Of a stretch of 64,000 nucleotides of DNA, positions 45,024 through 53,642 are shown in pieces. The notes under the pieces are model-generated. The model was given only the letters and a program-made list of their open reading frames with translations. It searched no databases and was not told the DNA's origin. The first letter of the stretch is position 1; each line of letters opens with the position of its first letter. The position numbers and the translations under genes were made by a program. The DNA is from Pseudanabaena sp. FACHB-2040 (lineage in GTDB: Bacteria > Cyanobacteriota > Cyanobacteriia > Phormidesmidales > Phormidesmidaceae): the NCBI RefSeq assembly GCF_014696715.1, contig NZ_JACJQO010000016.1, positions 31,493 through 95,492 on the forward strand, in the 5' to 3' direction.

Positions 45024-45779
45024 CTATCCCAATAATTCCTCGGATGAGCTATGTTTATCACACGGAGAATCTTTAACATCAACGAGTAAAACTTGGGCTA
45101 CATCTGGAAAGTGCTGCCGCATACATTGGTCGCACACCCCATGAGAAAAATCAACGTTGAATTGGCCTTTAACAAATTTCTCAACTGTTGACCAAAAGCC
45201 TTTGTCGTCACGCACCCCTTTGCAGTACGAGCAAATTGGAACCAGCCCTTCCATCACCCTGATTTGTTCTAAAGCATCTGCCAATTGAGCCGAGGTGCGC
45301 TTCAACTCTAGCTGCATCACAACCTGACGAGCCAATGCTTCCAAGGTTGTGATCTGGTGTTCTGACAACTCCCGAGGCTGATGGTCAATGACACAGAGTG
45401 TTCCAATCAAATGGCCCTCAGGAGTCCGCAGCGGGACGCCTGCATAAAAGCGAATGTTTGGCGCACAGGTTACGAGCGGGTTATTGCCAAAACGCTCATC
45501 CTGCAGGGTATCTTTCACAATCATGATGTTCTCACTCAAGATGGCATGGGCGCAGAATGAGACATCACGACTGGTTTCGTCAACATTTAGACCCACTTTG
45601 GATTTAAACCATTGACGGTCTGAATCAACCAGACTGATGAGAGCAATGGGCACATCACAAATGAAAGCGGCAAGGGCAGTAATGTCGTCGTAGGCTTGCT
45701 CAGATGGCGTATCTAAAATCCTATATTGCCTGAGTGCTTCAAGCCGAGCAGCCTCTTGTGTAGGAACTTTAGCCTTCAT
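45024..45779 (-). CDS. GAF-domain protein with C-terminal Cys-rich segment
   Basis: 251 residues from ATG 45779 (a TTG at 45797 is less likely). Residues about 10-165 are a GAF domain of the type that starts EALRQYRILDTPSEQAYDDI and contains IALISLVDSDRQWFKSKVGL. A helical stretch then leads to CSYCKGVRDDKGFW and CDQCMRQHFP, four Cys arranged like a small zinc site. The same tail is seen at the ends of some bacterial sensory and response-regulator proteins. It lacks kinase or cyclase domains, so it may sense a ligand and act through a partner. Confidence 0.8.
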   Translation of the reverse strand: MKAKVPTQEAARLEALRQYRILDTPSEQAYDDITALAAFICDVPIALISLVDSDRQWFKSKVGLNVDETSRDVSFCAHAILSENIMIVKDTLQDERFGNNPLVTCAPNIRFYAGVPLRTPEGHLIGTLCVIDHQPRELSEHQITTLEALARQVVMQLELKRTSAQLADALEQIRVMEGLVPICSYCKGVRDDKGFWSTVEKFVKGQFNVDFSHGVCDQCMRQHFPDVAQVLLVDVKDSPCDKHSSSEELLG

Positions 45780-46153
45780 AGTGGTGCTAGTGCTCAATCG
45801 CGATGAGGCTATTTTAAAGGGCTGCCTTGGGGAATGTAATAGCGCTTAATATGTCCTCATGTCTGCGAGGCTTTCAGTATCAAGAACTCAAAGGTCTGAT
45901 GCTATGCTGCTATTTTTTAGACTTTTGCGGCGATTGGTGTGAGTAGCTGTTGGATGCGATCGCAAACCAAAAACTAACGGGTCAAGTGAGGGGCTTCTGT
46001 CGTGTCCATAGCTTAAGTCTAGTGACCGGCGTAATTCCCGCTATTAGCATAAGGACTAACGACCCGCTTCAACGGCAATATGAGTCTTTGAGATATTACC
46101 AGTAGTTATTCTGAGCTGTCCATTGCAAGCGTTAGTTAAACCGCAACCTTACA
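45780..46153. other. Non-coding gap with an attC-like palindrome
   Basis: About 370 bases between the GAF gene and the sulfotransferase-like gene, both on the minus strand. It holds the palindrome at 46055-46136; nothing else was recognised. Confidence 0.45.
46055..46136 (+). repeat. attC-like imperfect palindrome
   Basis: ACTAACG at 46055-46061 and CGTTAGT at 46130-46136 are perfect inverted ends. Inside, GCTTCAACGG (46066-46075) pairs with CCATTGCAAGC (46120-46130) with one extra base. The CTAAC...CAAGCGTTAG ends and 82-base length resemble integron cassette attC sites. The flanks do not match the full GTTRRRY consensus, so this is tentative. Confidence 0.35.
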
Positions 46154-46747
46154 TCACAAGTGCTTTTGAATAAAAGACGCTGTTGAGTTTTCATGAGGAA
46201 ATGGCTCTTCTGGAATTTCCAGATCAAGCGCTCGACATAGTGGTTCCCAGCCGTCACTAGCTTTCCATTCAAGTAGCCTATGCCCTAAGCCAGAGTTCCG
46301 GACAAGCTCATTATGCTGATTAAAAGCTTCAATACACGCTGAGCGATTAGCTATGTCTGTAGTAAATCTATTCTCAAACAATTCATCAACCATAGAACGC
46401 CACACACCTTCCGATTTCCTAATTCTAGGAAATATCGTTGAACTTGCACTCTGCCACCATGAGTCAGCGTCTCTATAGGAAAGAATAATAAGGGAGTCAG
46501 GGTAGATAGTACTCAACTCAAACCAAAAAGAACTTGAAGGCCAATCTACTGTGGCAATATATCCATCAAAAATTCTCGACCAATCAATACTTTCACCACG
46601 AGATACAGCACTCCAAAGAGGAATATGTTCTGGATGGGAGAATACCTCAGCCATGTGATAGCAAGGCTTGCTAAGAAGTCGCTCGAGTGCAAACTTGAGT
46701 GACTTTGTTCCAGTTCGACCGAGTCCAGCCCCCACTACTTTCAGCAT
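46154..46747 (-). CDS. Sulfotransferase-like protein
   Basis: 197 residues. The start MLKVVGAGLGRTGTKSLKFA contains the 5'-PSB loop of PAPS-dependent sulfotransferases, and LIILSYRDADSWWQS near residues 87-101 matches the 3'-phosphate-binding Arg/Ser region of the Sulfotransfer_4 family. The acceptor is unknown. The gene is visibly AT-richer than most of the window, and its stop lies only 18 bases from the attC-like palindrome, which together suggest horizontal acquisition. Confidence 0.8.
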   Translation of the reverse strand: MLKVVGAGLGRTGTKSLKFALERLLSKPCYHMAEVFSHPEHIPLWSAVSRGESIDWSRIFDGYIATVDWPSSSFWFELSTIYPDSLIILSYRDADSWWQSASSTIFPRIRKSEGVWRSMVDELFENRFTTDIANRSACIEAFNQHNELVRNSGLGHRLLEWKASDGWEPLCRALDLEIPEEPFPHENSTASFIQKHL

Positions 46748-47135
46748 AAGCAGAAGTTTCTTTCAAAAACAGTTCCTCACTGTACCAAGGTGGATTAGGA
46801 AGTACAAGTCTTTGGATAGGTAATATTTGTTGCCACGAGCCATCAGCTTAAAGACGGACTGATGGCTCATAGCCTGACATTTGTGGATTTCTGTGCCTTA
46901 ATTTTCTAGAGCTACCCCAGAGGCTTCGCAGCAGGTCAGAATGGATAGGTGCTCGCCGGGTCTGCCGGTAGGTATGGGCTGTGACCAGTGCTTGGGCTCA
47001 GCGTAATCGAAAACAGCGAGGCCTAGATGATCTTGACGATCGCACCATAGTCGCCCAGCAGAATGTGCCTCAGCGTCTCCTGACTAGGAACCAAGTCAGA
47101 GTAGTGGACTTTCGACAATCCGCTACACAAAATTG
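46748..47135. other. Non-coding gap with repeat copies
   Basis: About 390 bases. It contains CTAGATGATCTTG (47023-47035) and ATCCGCTACAC (47118-47128), both repeated beyond the next gene. A 60-codon frame at 46981 is not supported. Confidence 0.45.
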
Positions 47136-47744
47136 TTATGCCACGCAACGTGCAATGGCGTAATAAAGAGCGTCTAGATTAAACTTATGTATCTGTTTTT
47201 CATAATGCAGGCCTGCTTTCTCTATGACTCTCCTTGAAGCTTGATTATCAGGCATTACCATTGCAACTATTCTGTCTAAGTTGGCTACGTTGAAACCGTA
47301 AGAAATTGATGCTCTCACAGCTTGAGTTGCAATTCCTCTTCCCCAATAATCTCTGGCTAAACCGTAAAGAACTTCAACCTCACCTAACTCGCTAAGATAG
47401 CGAAGACCACAATAACCAACCATCTCAAATGGAGAAGTATTTTCTACGATCGCCCAGACTCCATAACTTCGCTGCTGCCAATGTGAAATAAAGGACTGAA
47501 GTGCCTTCTCTGTATTTTCTCTAGAAATTGGAACACCTTGACTGGGTAGAAAGCAAGTTACTTCAGGATCAGCCCAAATTGCTGCAAGGGCATCCAAATC
47601 AGAAACTTGAATAGGACGCATTTTGAATCCGTCGATCTGCAAAACCGTTGGATCAGTAGAACTTACCATAAGCATCTTTATCAAGCTGCAACATTAACCT
47701 AACATCAGCTCTCTAGATGATCTTGTAATGACTATCCGCTACAC
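47023..47744. repeat. Short direct repeats bracketing the GNAT gene
   Basis: CTAGATGATCTTG occurs at 47023-47035 and 47713-47725; ATCCGCTACAC occurs at 47118-47128 and 47734-47744. Both pairs have the same order on either side of the GNAT gene. Confidence 0.7.
47136..47675 (-). CDS. GNAT acetyltransferase, RimJ/RimL type
   Basis: 179 residues from ATG 47675 (a TTG three codons upstream and an ATG two codons downstream are alternatives). Family features are FKMRPIQVSDLDALAAIWAD, VEVLYGLARDYWGRGIATQA (motif A) and NQASRRVIEKAGLHYEKQ. It transfers acetyl to an unknown amine. The gene is AT-rich compared with the GNAT cluster at 3-6 kb and is bracketed by two pairs of short direct repeats, which suggests separate acquisition. 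Confidence 0.85.
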   Translation of the reverse strand: MLMVSSTDPTVLQIDGFKMRPIQVSDLDALAAIWADPEVTCFLPSQGVPISRENTEKALQSFISHWQQRSYGVWAIVENTSPFEMVGYCGLRYLSELGEVEVLYGLARDYWGRGIATQAVRASISYGFNVANLDRIVAMVMPDNQASRRVIEKAGLHYEKQIHKFNLDALYYAIARCVA

Positions 47745-47883
47745 TCCGCCATAGCTTTGCTACTTACCTCATGAAAAGCGGCGAACGGCTTGCTTGTTGG
47801 ATCAAGATTTATTGAGCCAGAAGAGAAAGGCGTTACAAACAAGGTCGGCAGCCGCTAACCCCAGGAGTTTATACCCATTCCAG

Positions 47884-47956
47884 AAAAAAGTGCTGCAGAT
47901 AGAGGGTAGAAGAGTGGATAGGTGGATGAATAGCGGCTGTTTAGAGAATAGGTATT
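47884..47956 (+). repeat. Dispersed repeat, copy 2
   Basis: Matches 36702-36773: AAAAAAGTGCTGCAGATAG at the left end, GAGTGGATAGGTG in the middle and TTTAGA near the right end. Confidence 0.75.
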
Positions 47957-47970
47957 AGATATCAAATTGC

Positions 47971-47998
47971 AAAAAAAGCCCCCGGATAGACCAGGGGC
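47971..47998 (-). terminator. Rho-independent terminator of the DUF4278 gene
   Basis: On the minus strand GCCCCTGG pairs with CCGGGGGC (one G-U pair) around a 5-base loop and runs into seven T residues. It lies about 45 bases after the stop of the DUF4278 gene. Confidence 0.85.
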
Positions 47999-48045
47999 AA
48001 AACTCTCAATTGCAGGGAAGGAAAACTACCTTGTCAGCGCTGCAC

Positions 48046-48231
48046 TCATCGGGTGTAGCGAACACTGTGATAGGACATTTCTACCGACTTATGGCCTAGC
48101 CGCTGCACCTGAAACGGATAACGCCTGAGATCAATGCGAGTACCGAGAACCGAACCCACTTGCCCTATCTCTTTACCGTCAGGATTAGAGGCAGAAGCAG
48201 CGTAGGAAATACAGCGATATCTTAGTTCCAT
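48046..48231 (-). CDS. Small DUF4278-like protein
   Basis: 61 residues from ATG 48231, with AAGGAGCC upstream. The start MELRYRCISYAASASN and the end HKSVEMSYHSVRYTR repeat the L-x-YRG-x-xY-like motif of DUF4278 proteins, which are short and found widely in cyanobacteria with no known function. The upstream extension of this frame is out of character and was not used. The terminator downstream supports a separate transcript. Confidence 0.65.
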   Translation of the reverse strand: MELRYRCISYAASASNPDGKEIGQVGSVLGTRIDLRRYPFQVQRLGHKSVEMSYHSVRYTR

Positions 48232-48435
48232 TGGGGGGGAGGCTCCTTGGTTAGTGGGGGAAAGGGAGGCGCATTCGTTCACGCTATCAACAACAGCCCC
48301 GACCCGACCCTTTCCCCATCTGATCTGGTGTTCCCGATCACCCCGCTCCCTGATCACAATCAATTTCTCACTTCAAGCGCAGGTTGCAGACACCACCCCT
48401 CCAATTCCCCGCGTCCCTCATTCCCCGCATTTCTC

Positions 48436-50874
48436 CTACTCCCTATTCCCCTTAACATACAAATCCAGCCACTGCGTCACCTCCCACAGCACATGCCCCA
48501 CCGCTTCGCGCGAGCGGTAACCGTGGCCCTCCAGCGGCAGTTCCACCCAGCGCACAGTCCCCCCCAAACCGCGCAGCGCCCCATACAGACGTTCGCTCTG
48601 CACTGGGTATGTCCCCGAATTATCATCCTCAGCACCGTGGATCAGCAGTAGAGGCTGCTTGATTTGGGCAGCGTGGGTGAAAGGGGACATGTTGATATAG
48701 GTTTCCTGCGCCTCCCAATAGGTGCGCTGCTCGCCTTGGAAACCAAAGGGTGTGAGGGTGCGGTTGTAGGCTCCGCTAAGGGCGATGCCTGCACTGAAAA
48801 GATCCGTATGGGCTAGCAAATTCGCGGTTGTAAACGCGCCATAAGACTCGCCGCCAATGGCAATTTGGTTGCGATCGCTCACCCCCCGCTGTACCAAGTA
48901 GTCCACTGCCGCCTGAGCGCTCATCTCCAGCTGCTCCAGGTAAGTGTCGTTAGGCTGGGCATTGCCCTCACCAATAATGGGCATGGTTGGCCCCATCATC
49001 ACCGCGTAGCCTTGGGTCAGCATAAACAGGGGCGAATACCCCCAGGGGCGGCTGAAAGAATTCTCCGAGGCTGTTACTTGGGCAGCCGATTCTCGGCTCT
49101 TGTACTCCTGCGGATACACCCACAGGAGGGTTGGCAGCGGGCCATCTGCCGCTGCATCGTAGCCAGGAGGGAGATACAAAGTGGCAAAGAGATCTAGCCC
49201 ATCGGCTCGCTGGTAGCGCACCACTTCCTTGGTCACCTCGGCAAACCAGGGCAGCGGATCAGCAAACTCGGTTAGGGGAGTAGACTGGGCTGTTTCTCGG
49301 TCATACAGTCGGTAATTGGGCGGTTCAGCGGGCGTCTGCCGCTGAATGATAAATTGCTGGGCCTGGTTATCTATCAGGTAGTGAACCCGCTCTAGAAACG
49401 GATCTTGTGACTGCCAAAGACGGACTTTGACATTGGTCACCAAGTCCCAGCGATCGAGGAACGGATAGATTCCCTCTGGCGAAGCCCCTCGCCCCTCCAG
49501 ATATAGGCTGTTGCCATCTGGCCCAAACAGCAGCGTGTGCCAACCATAGCCATTGGCAGCCGTAATCGTGCGGCCCGGATCGCGGTAGTCATCCTGAGCA
49601 TCCCGCTCGTCTAACAGCACCGGGGCCGTTTCAGGGCTAGCCGGGTTTAGCAGCCAGGTTCGCAGCCGCCGGGTATCGTGCCAATATTCATAGCCCAAGG
49701 CGCGGGTAGCATCTCCCCAGGTAATCCGGTTAAAGCGGCGCTCGGTTTGCCAGAGGGTCTGGGGCACCTCGGTAAAGGGGGCCGCTAGCTGCTGCACCTG
49801 ATCTCGAAACGGGGCTGGAGTGCGGGCATCGCCGCCATCAATCGCCTCCACCCAAAACAGCGTAGCTGGAAGATCGGCCCGCCACCACACCACGCGACGC
49901 CCTGTTCTCACCGAGTCAAAGTTGACGGGAACGTTGTCTGCCAAAGGCAGGTTCGCCGCCTCAAACACAACCCGCCCCGTCAAATCCAGCACCGCCTTGC
50001 GCCGGGGAAACAGACCCACCGGCACCTGATAGGAAAAAGGGCGCTCGACAGTTTCCATCAAGATCCACTCCCCGTTGGGAGAAGGGGTGGCCTCGTCGAT
50101 CAAAAGCGGCTCCGTCAAGGTCGTTCGCGTTCCCTGGAGGCTCACCTGCTCCAGCACCGAAGTCAGGTAGTACTCAAACAGCGCCTCATCGTGCTCGTTG
50201 GTCAGCAGATTGGTGTAGGTGCGGGCTGGAGCCTCTCTACCTAGGTTCTGCTCAATTCGGGGACCTGTGGGTACAGTTGGGGCCGCAGGGGGAGGCCCCT
50301 GATTAGGGGGCACTACTTTGCAGAGCAGGCCAGCCTCTTCTGAAATCCAGTCGCAGGGGTTGCCGTAGATAGCGTTGAGAATAGGGGGCGTCAGCTGTTT
50401 AGCTTCAGCCAGAGCCACATCGGCTACCCACAGCTCTAGGCCCTCGGGTTGGGTTAGGGTAAAAGCCAGATAGCGCCCACTGGAAGACCACATCAGGTTG
50501 CGCACACGAGCCTGATCGGGCAGGGCCACGGTCTGCTCTTTGCCGGTGGCCAGGTGCCGCAGGGTCAGCCCACGGTAGGGATACTCTAGCGCCGGACCTC
50601 GCGTGGCCGGATCTAGCTGAATGCCCGCTACCTGCACCCGAGGCCGGGCCAATTCAGTGATGGATTTTAGGGGCGAGTGCTCTAGGCTCACCATCCACTG
50701 GTGATCAGGCGAGATTTGGGTTCTTGGTAAAGCCGGCGCATCTAGAAATGTGGCAATGGGTTCCGGCGGATTTTGCCAGGTGCTTTGAGCCAGAGCAGGG
50801 TGGGGCATAGGGCTGAAAAGGCTAAGAGCAACTCCCATAAAGTACCCTATGGCGGTGGTGTAAGGCTGTCCCAT
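48436..50874 (-). CDS. S9 peptidase, glutamyl endopeptidase-like
   Basis: 812 residues with a signal peptide (hydrophobic to about residue 28, ending ALAQS), so probably periplasmic. A long beta-propeller-like N-terminal region contains PDHQWMVSLEH and SSSGRYLAFTLTQPEGLELW. The alpha/beta-hydrolase domain begins near residue 560. The catalytic triad is visible: Ser near 675 in IAIGGESYGAFTTANLLAHT, Asp near 750 in HGAEDDNSGTYP and His near 784 in LEGHGYRSRE. The overall pattern matches the chloroplast glutamyl endopeptidase (cGEP) branch of prolyl oligopeptidases. Confidence 0.9.
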   Translation of the reverse strand: MGQPYTTAIGYFMGVALSLFSPMPHPALAQSTWQNPPEPIATFLDAPALPRTQISPDHQWMVSLEHSPLKSITELARPRVQVAGIQLDPATRGPALEYPYRGLTLRHLATGKEQTVALPDQARVRNLMWSSSGRYLAFTLTQPEGLELWVADVALAEAKQLTPPILNAIYGNPCDWISEEAGLLCKVVPPNQGPPPAAPTVPTGPRIEQNLGREAPARTYTNLLTNEHDEALFEYYLTSVLEQVSLQGTRTTLTEPLLIDEATPSPNGEWILMETVERPFSYQVPVGLFPRRKAVLDLTGRVVFEAANLPLADNVPVNFDSVRTGRRVVWWRADLPATLFWVEAIDGGDARTPAPFRDQVQQLAAPFTEVPQTLWQTERRFNRITWGDATRALGYEYWHDTRRLRTWLLNPASPETAPVLLDERDAQDDYRDPGRTITAANGYGWHTLLFGPDGNSLYLEGRGASPEGIYPFLDRWDLVTNVKVRLWQSQDPFLERVHYLIDNQAQQFIIQRQTPAEPPNYRLYDRETAQSTPLTEFADPLPWFAEVTKEVVRYQRADGLDLFATLYLPPGYDAAADGPLPTLLWVYPQEYKSRESAAQVTASENSFSRPWGYSPLFMLTQGYAVMMGPTMPIIGEGNAQPNDTYLEQLEMSAQAAVDYLVQRGVSDRNQIAIGGESYGAFTTANLLAHTDLFSAGIALSGAYNRTLTPFGFQGEQRTYWEAQETYINMSPFTHAAQIKQPLLLIHGAEDDNSGTYPVQSERLYGALRGLGGTVRWVELPLEGHGYRSREAVGHVLWEVTQWLDLYVKGNRE

Positions 50875-51024
50875 CGCAATCTCAGTGTCAAATTGGGGTC
50901 AAATTTTCGGCATTTAGACTTTTGCCTCTGGCCTGGGAAAACTGCTACACGGCAATCTGGCAATTGCAGTCCGGCTGAAGAGTCACTTGCTGATCCCTCA
51001 GGGGAGCACAAGTCTGCTGGAAAA

Positions 51025-52206
51025 TCATTCAATGCTTGAGCTTAAGACTTCAAACCCTTCAGGACAGGTGGGTTCTTCTTCCAGGGTAGCCGGACTTGGC
51101 CCAATTTCAGGAAGCTGAGTCCAGGGATTTATGGTTTCGCACACCACAGCGACAGTTATCGGGCCTTCCTGAGTTGAGACGAGGTAGACCAGTCCCAGAT
51201 AGCTAGTCATTTCGGGTTGACGAGCGATCGCAACCTGCACTGTATAGTCTTCGGTGGTGGCCGCGATCGCAAACCGATAAAACTCATCCTCCGGCTCAAT
51301 GCCCAGCCCTAGATCCTCCAGTTCGGTTGTGAACCGGCCGTACTCCACCTGGTAGGCCTGCTGCGCCCGGTTCATGGATCCCACGTAGGTCCAGCCGCGC
51401 GAGTAGGCATCATATTGAGCGTACGCCTCAAGCAGCGGAGATAAAAGCCTGCCCAGGTCGGTAGGCTGAAGAAAAGCCTGCTCAAAATCGCCATTGCGGG
51501 CTCCACTCACCTCGGCGTTTAGCAGCAGCGCATAGGCCAGGTTGGTATTAGTCAGATCCGTGTCGGCTAGCTGGGCGTAGCGTAGGTCAGCTCCCTGCAA
51601 GTCCAGCCCGCTCAAATTTGCTCCCCGTAGATCAGCACCCATCAGGTTCATGCCGTGCATAAACAGCCCAAACCCTACACTCCAGCCAAACGTCAGGCTG
51701 GCCACATTGTCCGTGGCCGAAGCGCCCTGGCAGTATTCATCTCCCAGAATGCTAGATGCTAAACTCGCAGACAGGCCGTAATCTGCTTCACACAGCTCCG
51801 GTCCTAGGCGCTGGATTAGGTTAACGATTTGGCAGACGGCTGGTTCTAGCGCCAGTTCCGCCGGTCCACAGAGGTTTCCCAAAGTTGCGCCTGAGAGGTC
51901 AGCCCGCTGCAAATTCGCCCCTTGCAAACTGCTTCCTGCCAGGGTAGCCTCTCGCAGGTTAGTGCCTGCCAGATTTGTTCGCAGCAGCAGCGTGCGAGAC
52001 AGGTTTGCCCCCTGCAAGTTGGCTCCCCCCAGGTTGGCTTCGGTTAAATTCAGGCTACCGAGGTTTGCCCCACTCAGGTCACAGTTTTCGCAGGCATTTG
52101 TCTGCAGCAGCTGTCGCACGTGTGCTGGGTTCTCTGCGCGGGCTGCGATCGCACCGCCGCCCAACCAGCACAATCCCGTACAGCCAAGCAAAAGGAGCAG
52201 TTTCAT
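51025..52206 (-). CDS. Exported pentapeptide-repeat protein with pilin-like G/H C-terminal domain
   Basis: 393 residues with a signal peptide (about 24 residues, ending AARAE). Two blocks of A(D/N)LxG pentapeptide repeats (about 43-112 and 190-235: ANLGGANLQGANLSRTLLL, ADLRGANLSGLDLQGADLRY) form right-handed beta-helices. Between them is a Cys-containing segment (about 112-185). The C-terminal region (GSMNRAQQAYQVEYGRFTTE, YTVQVAIARQPEMTSYLGLV) resembles the cyanobacterial type IV pilin-like G/H domain, here without its own N-methylation helix. Function is unknown; probably periplasmic or surface. Confidence 0.8.
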   Translation of the reverse strand: MKLLLLLGCTGLCWLGGGAIAARAENPAHVRQLLQTNACENCDLSGANLGSLNLTEANLGGANLQGANLSRTLLLRTNLAGTNLREATLAGSSLQGANLQRADLSGATLGNLCGPAELALEPAVCQIVNLIQRLGPELCEADYGLSASLASSILGDEYCQGASATDNVASLTFGWSVGFGLFMHGMNLMGADLRGANLSGLDLQGADLRYAQLADTDLTNTNLAYALLLNAEVSGARNGDFEQAFLQPTDLGRLLSPLLEAYAQYDAYSRGWTYVGSMNRAQQAYQVEYGRFTTELEDLGLGIEPEDEFYRFAIAATTEDYTVQVAIARQPEMTSYLGLVYLVSTQEGPITVAVVCETINPWTQLPEIGPSPATLEEEPTCPEGFEVLSSSIE

Positions 52207-52412
52207 AGGGCAACGGCAGAGGCATCGACTCTAGTATGAAGAGTCGCTTTCCCCACAGCACAGATTTGAAATCTCTTGTCATGAACCGCTAAGGCTCATC
52301 CGGACTAAAGGAGCAGCCCCGAAGTGCTTTTCCTGGGTTCTAGCCAAATCTGGGACATTTCTGCGTTGGCTGGGAACACTCACGAATACGACTCATTCTC
52401 TTCAAATTACTC

Positions 52413-53249
52413 ATGCCCCCTGCGGTGAAGACCGGATCCTTATCGCGAACAGAGTTGCTCTACGGCCAGGGGAGTGCACTTTTCTCCATCGGGCGCTATC
52501 GAGAAGCTTTGACTCGGTTCGATGCAGTGGTAAAACTCTCTCCTGATCATTTCCAAGCTTGGACACTCCACGGCTTTACCCTAGCTGCCAATAAACGGTA
52601 TGAAGATGCGATCGCAAGCTTCAACCAGGCGCTAGCCCTCAACCCGCAACATTCCCTGGCTTGGCACGGTAAAGGCCACGCGCTAGCAGAGCTGCACCAT
52701 TTTGAAGAGGCCATCAGCCATCTGCAGCAAGCCGTCCGGTTCAACCCCCAAGACCACAAAGCCTGGTACAACCTGGGCACCGCTCAAAATCAGCTAAAAC
52801 AGTACAAAGACGCCGTTGCCAGCTTTGGGCACAGCCTCCAGATTCAGCCACAGGACTACCGCTCCTGGTACAACAAAGGGGTTGCCCAGTGCGGCCTGCA
52901 GGAATACGAAGCGGCCCTAGCCACCCTAGATCTGGCGCTCAAGATCAAGCCCAGCAGCCACTATATCTGGAACCAGCGCGGCACAGCCCTGATCCAGCTA
53001 GGCCGCTACGCAGAAGCCATCCAGAGCTTTGATACCTCCCTGCACTACGAAGTCGAAAACCCCAATGCCTGGTACGGCAAAGCTCGGGTATATGCGCTCA
53101 AAGGCGACCTAGAATACACCCTCAAAAATCTCTACCGGACCTTTGTTCTTAGCCCTTATATCTACCGGGTCATGGTGCAAATCGATGCCCACTTTGACGG
53201 GCTGCGGGAGCATCCTCAGTTTCAGGCATTCGTCGACCCCAGCTCCTAA
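52413..53249 (+). CDS. TPR-repeat protein
   Basis: 278 residues made almost wholly of 34-residue TPR units (about 15-235), for example YEDAIASFNQALALNPQHSL, FEEAISHLQQAVRFNPQDHK and YAEAIQSFDTSLHYEVENPN. No signal peptide or other domain is seen, so it is probably cytoplasmic and serves protein-protein contacts. A C-terminal 45 residues without TPR character end the protein. It is divergent from the pentapeptide gene. Confidence 0.85.
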   Translation: MPPAVKTGSLSRTELLYGQGSALFSIGRYREALTRFDAVVKLSPDHFQAWTLHGFTLAANKRYEDAIASFNQALALNPQHSLAWHGKGHALAELHHFEEAISHLQQAVRFNPQDHKAWYNLGTAQNQLKQYKDAVASFGHSLQIQPQDYRSWYNKGVAQCGLQEYEAALATLDLALKIKPSSHYIWNQRGTALIQLGRYAEAIQSFDTSLHYEVENPNAWYGKARVYALKGDLEYTLKNLYRTFVLSPYIYRVMVQIDAHFDGLREHPQFQAFVDPSS

Positions 53250-53346
53250 TGGGGCAGGTCAACAACAGGTGACAAAGGCAGCTGCCAGAGAATAAGTGCA
53301 AATGCTTATGCCTTAAGGATTTGGCGTAATACGAAGGATAAAATTT

Positions 53347-53508
53347 ATGCCCCAAATTACCCCTTCAGCGTTGAAGATAGAGGTTGGGGAAACATTCAAC
53401 TTTGTCTTAGATGGCGATCGCTTCAACCTAGTAGTATTTGCCCCCTACCGGCCATCCTGTAGGGGCGCACAGCAGTGCGCCCAGTGCATTAGCGCAATGG
53501 AAGCCTAG
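53347..53508 (+). CDS. Possible 53-residue protein, perhaps truncated by a repeat
   Basis: ATG 53347 follows AAGGA at 53333-53337. The first 34 codons read like a real protein (PQITPSALKIEVGETFNF, then VLDGDRFNLVV). The last 19 codons run through a GTAGGGGCGCAC hairpin repeat and look unrelated, rich in Cys and Gln. It may be a gene cut short by repeat insertion. Confidence 0.35.
   Translation: MPQITPSALKIEVGETFNFVLDGDRFNLVVFAPYRPSCRGAQQCAQCISAMEA
53463..53482. repeat. GGGCGCAC inverted repeat
   Basis: GGGCGCAC (53463-53470) and GTGCGCCC (53475-53482) form a perfect 8-bp stem with a 4-base loop. CCCTAC and GTAGGG just upstream form another inverted pair. Confidence 0.7.
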
Positions 53509-53642
53509 ACACCACACCCTCCATTGAATGTCGCCGGGCCGATCTGCCGCTCTAGCGCAGATAGCGGTCATTTTCTTTTGGCAAAGCGGGTTTTCCCTCA
53601 CGAATTTCAGGCCATTCAAGGCCACTCAGGAGGCCAGACACC

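Larger units (their letters stand above)
47676..48045. other. Non-coding gap with repeat and terminator
   Basis: About 370 bases holding the second copies of the short direct repeats, copy 2 of the dispersed repeat and a terminator; no gene was recognised. Confidence 0.5.

Noticed and set aside
46981..47163. 60-codon frame next to the GNAT gene
   Set aside because: It runs through a direct-repeat copy, overlaps the GNAT stop on the other strand and has no ribosome site.
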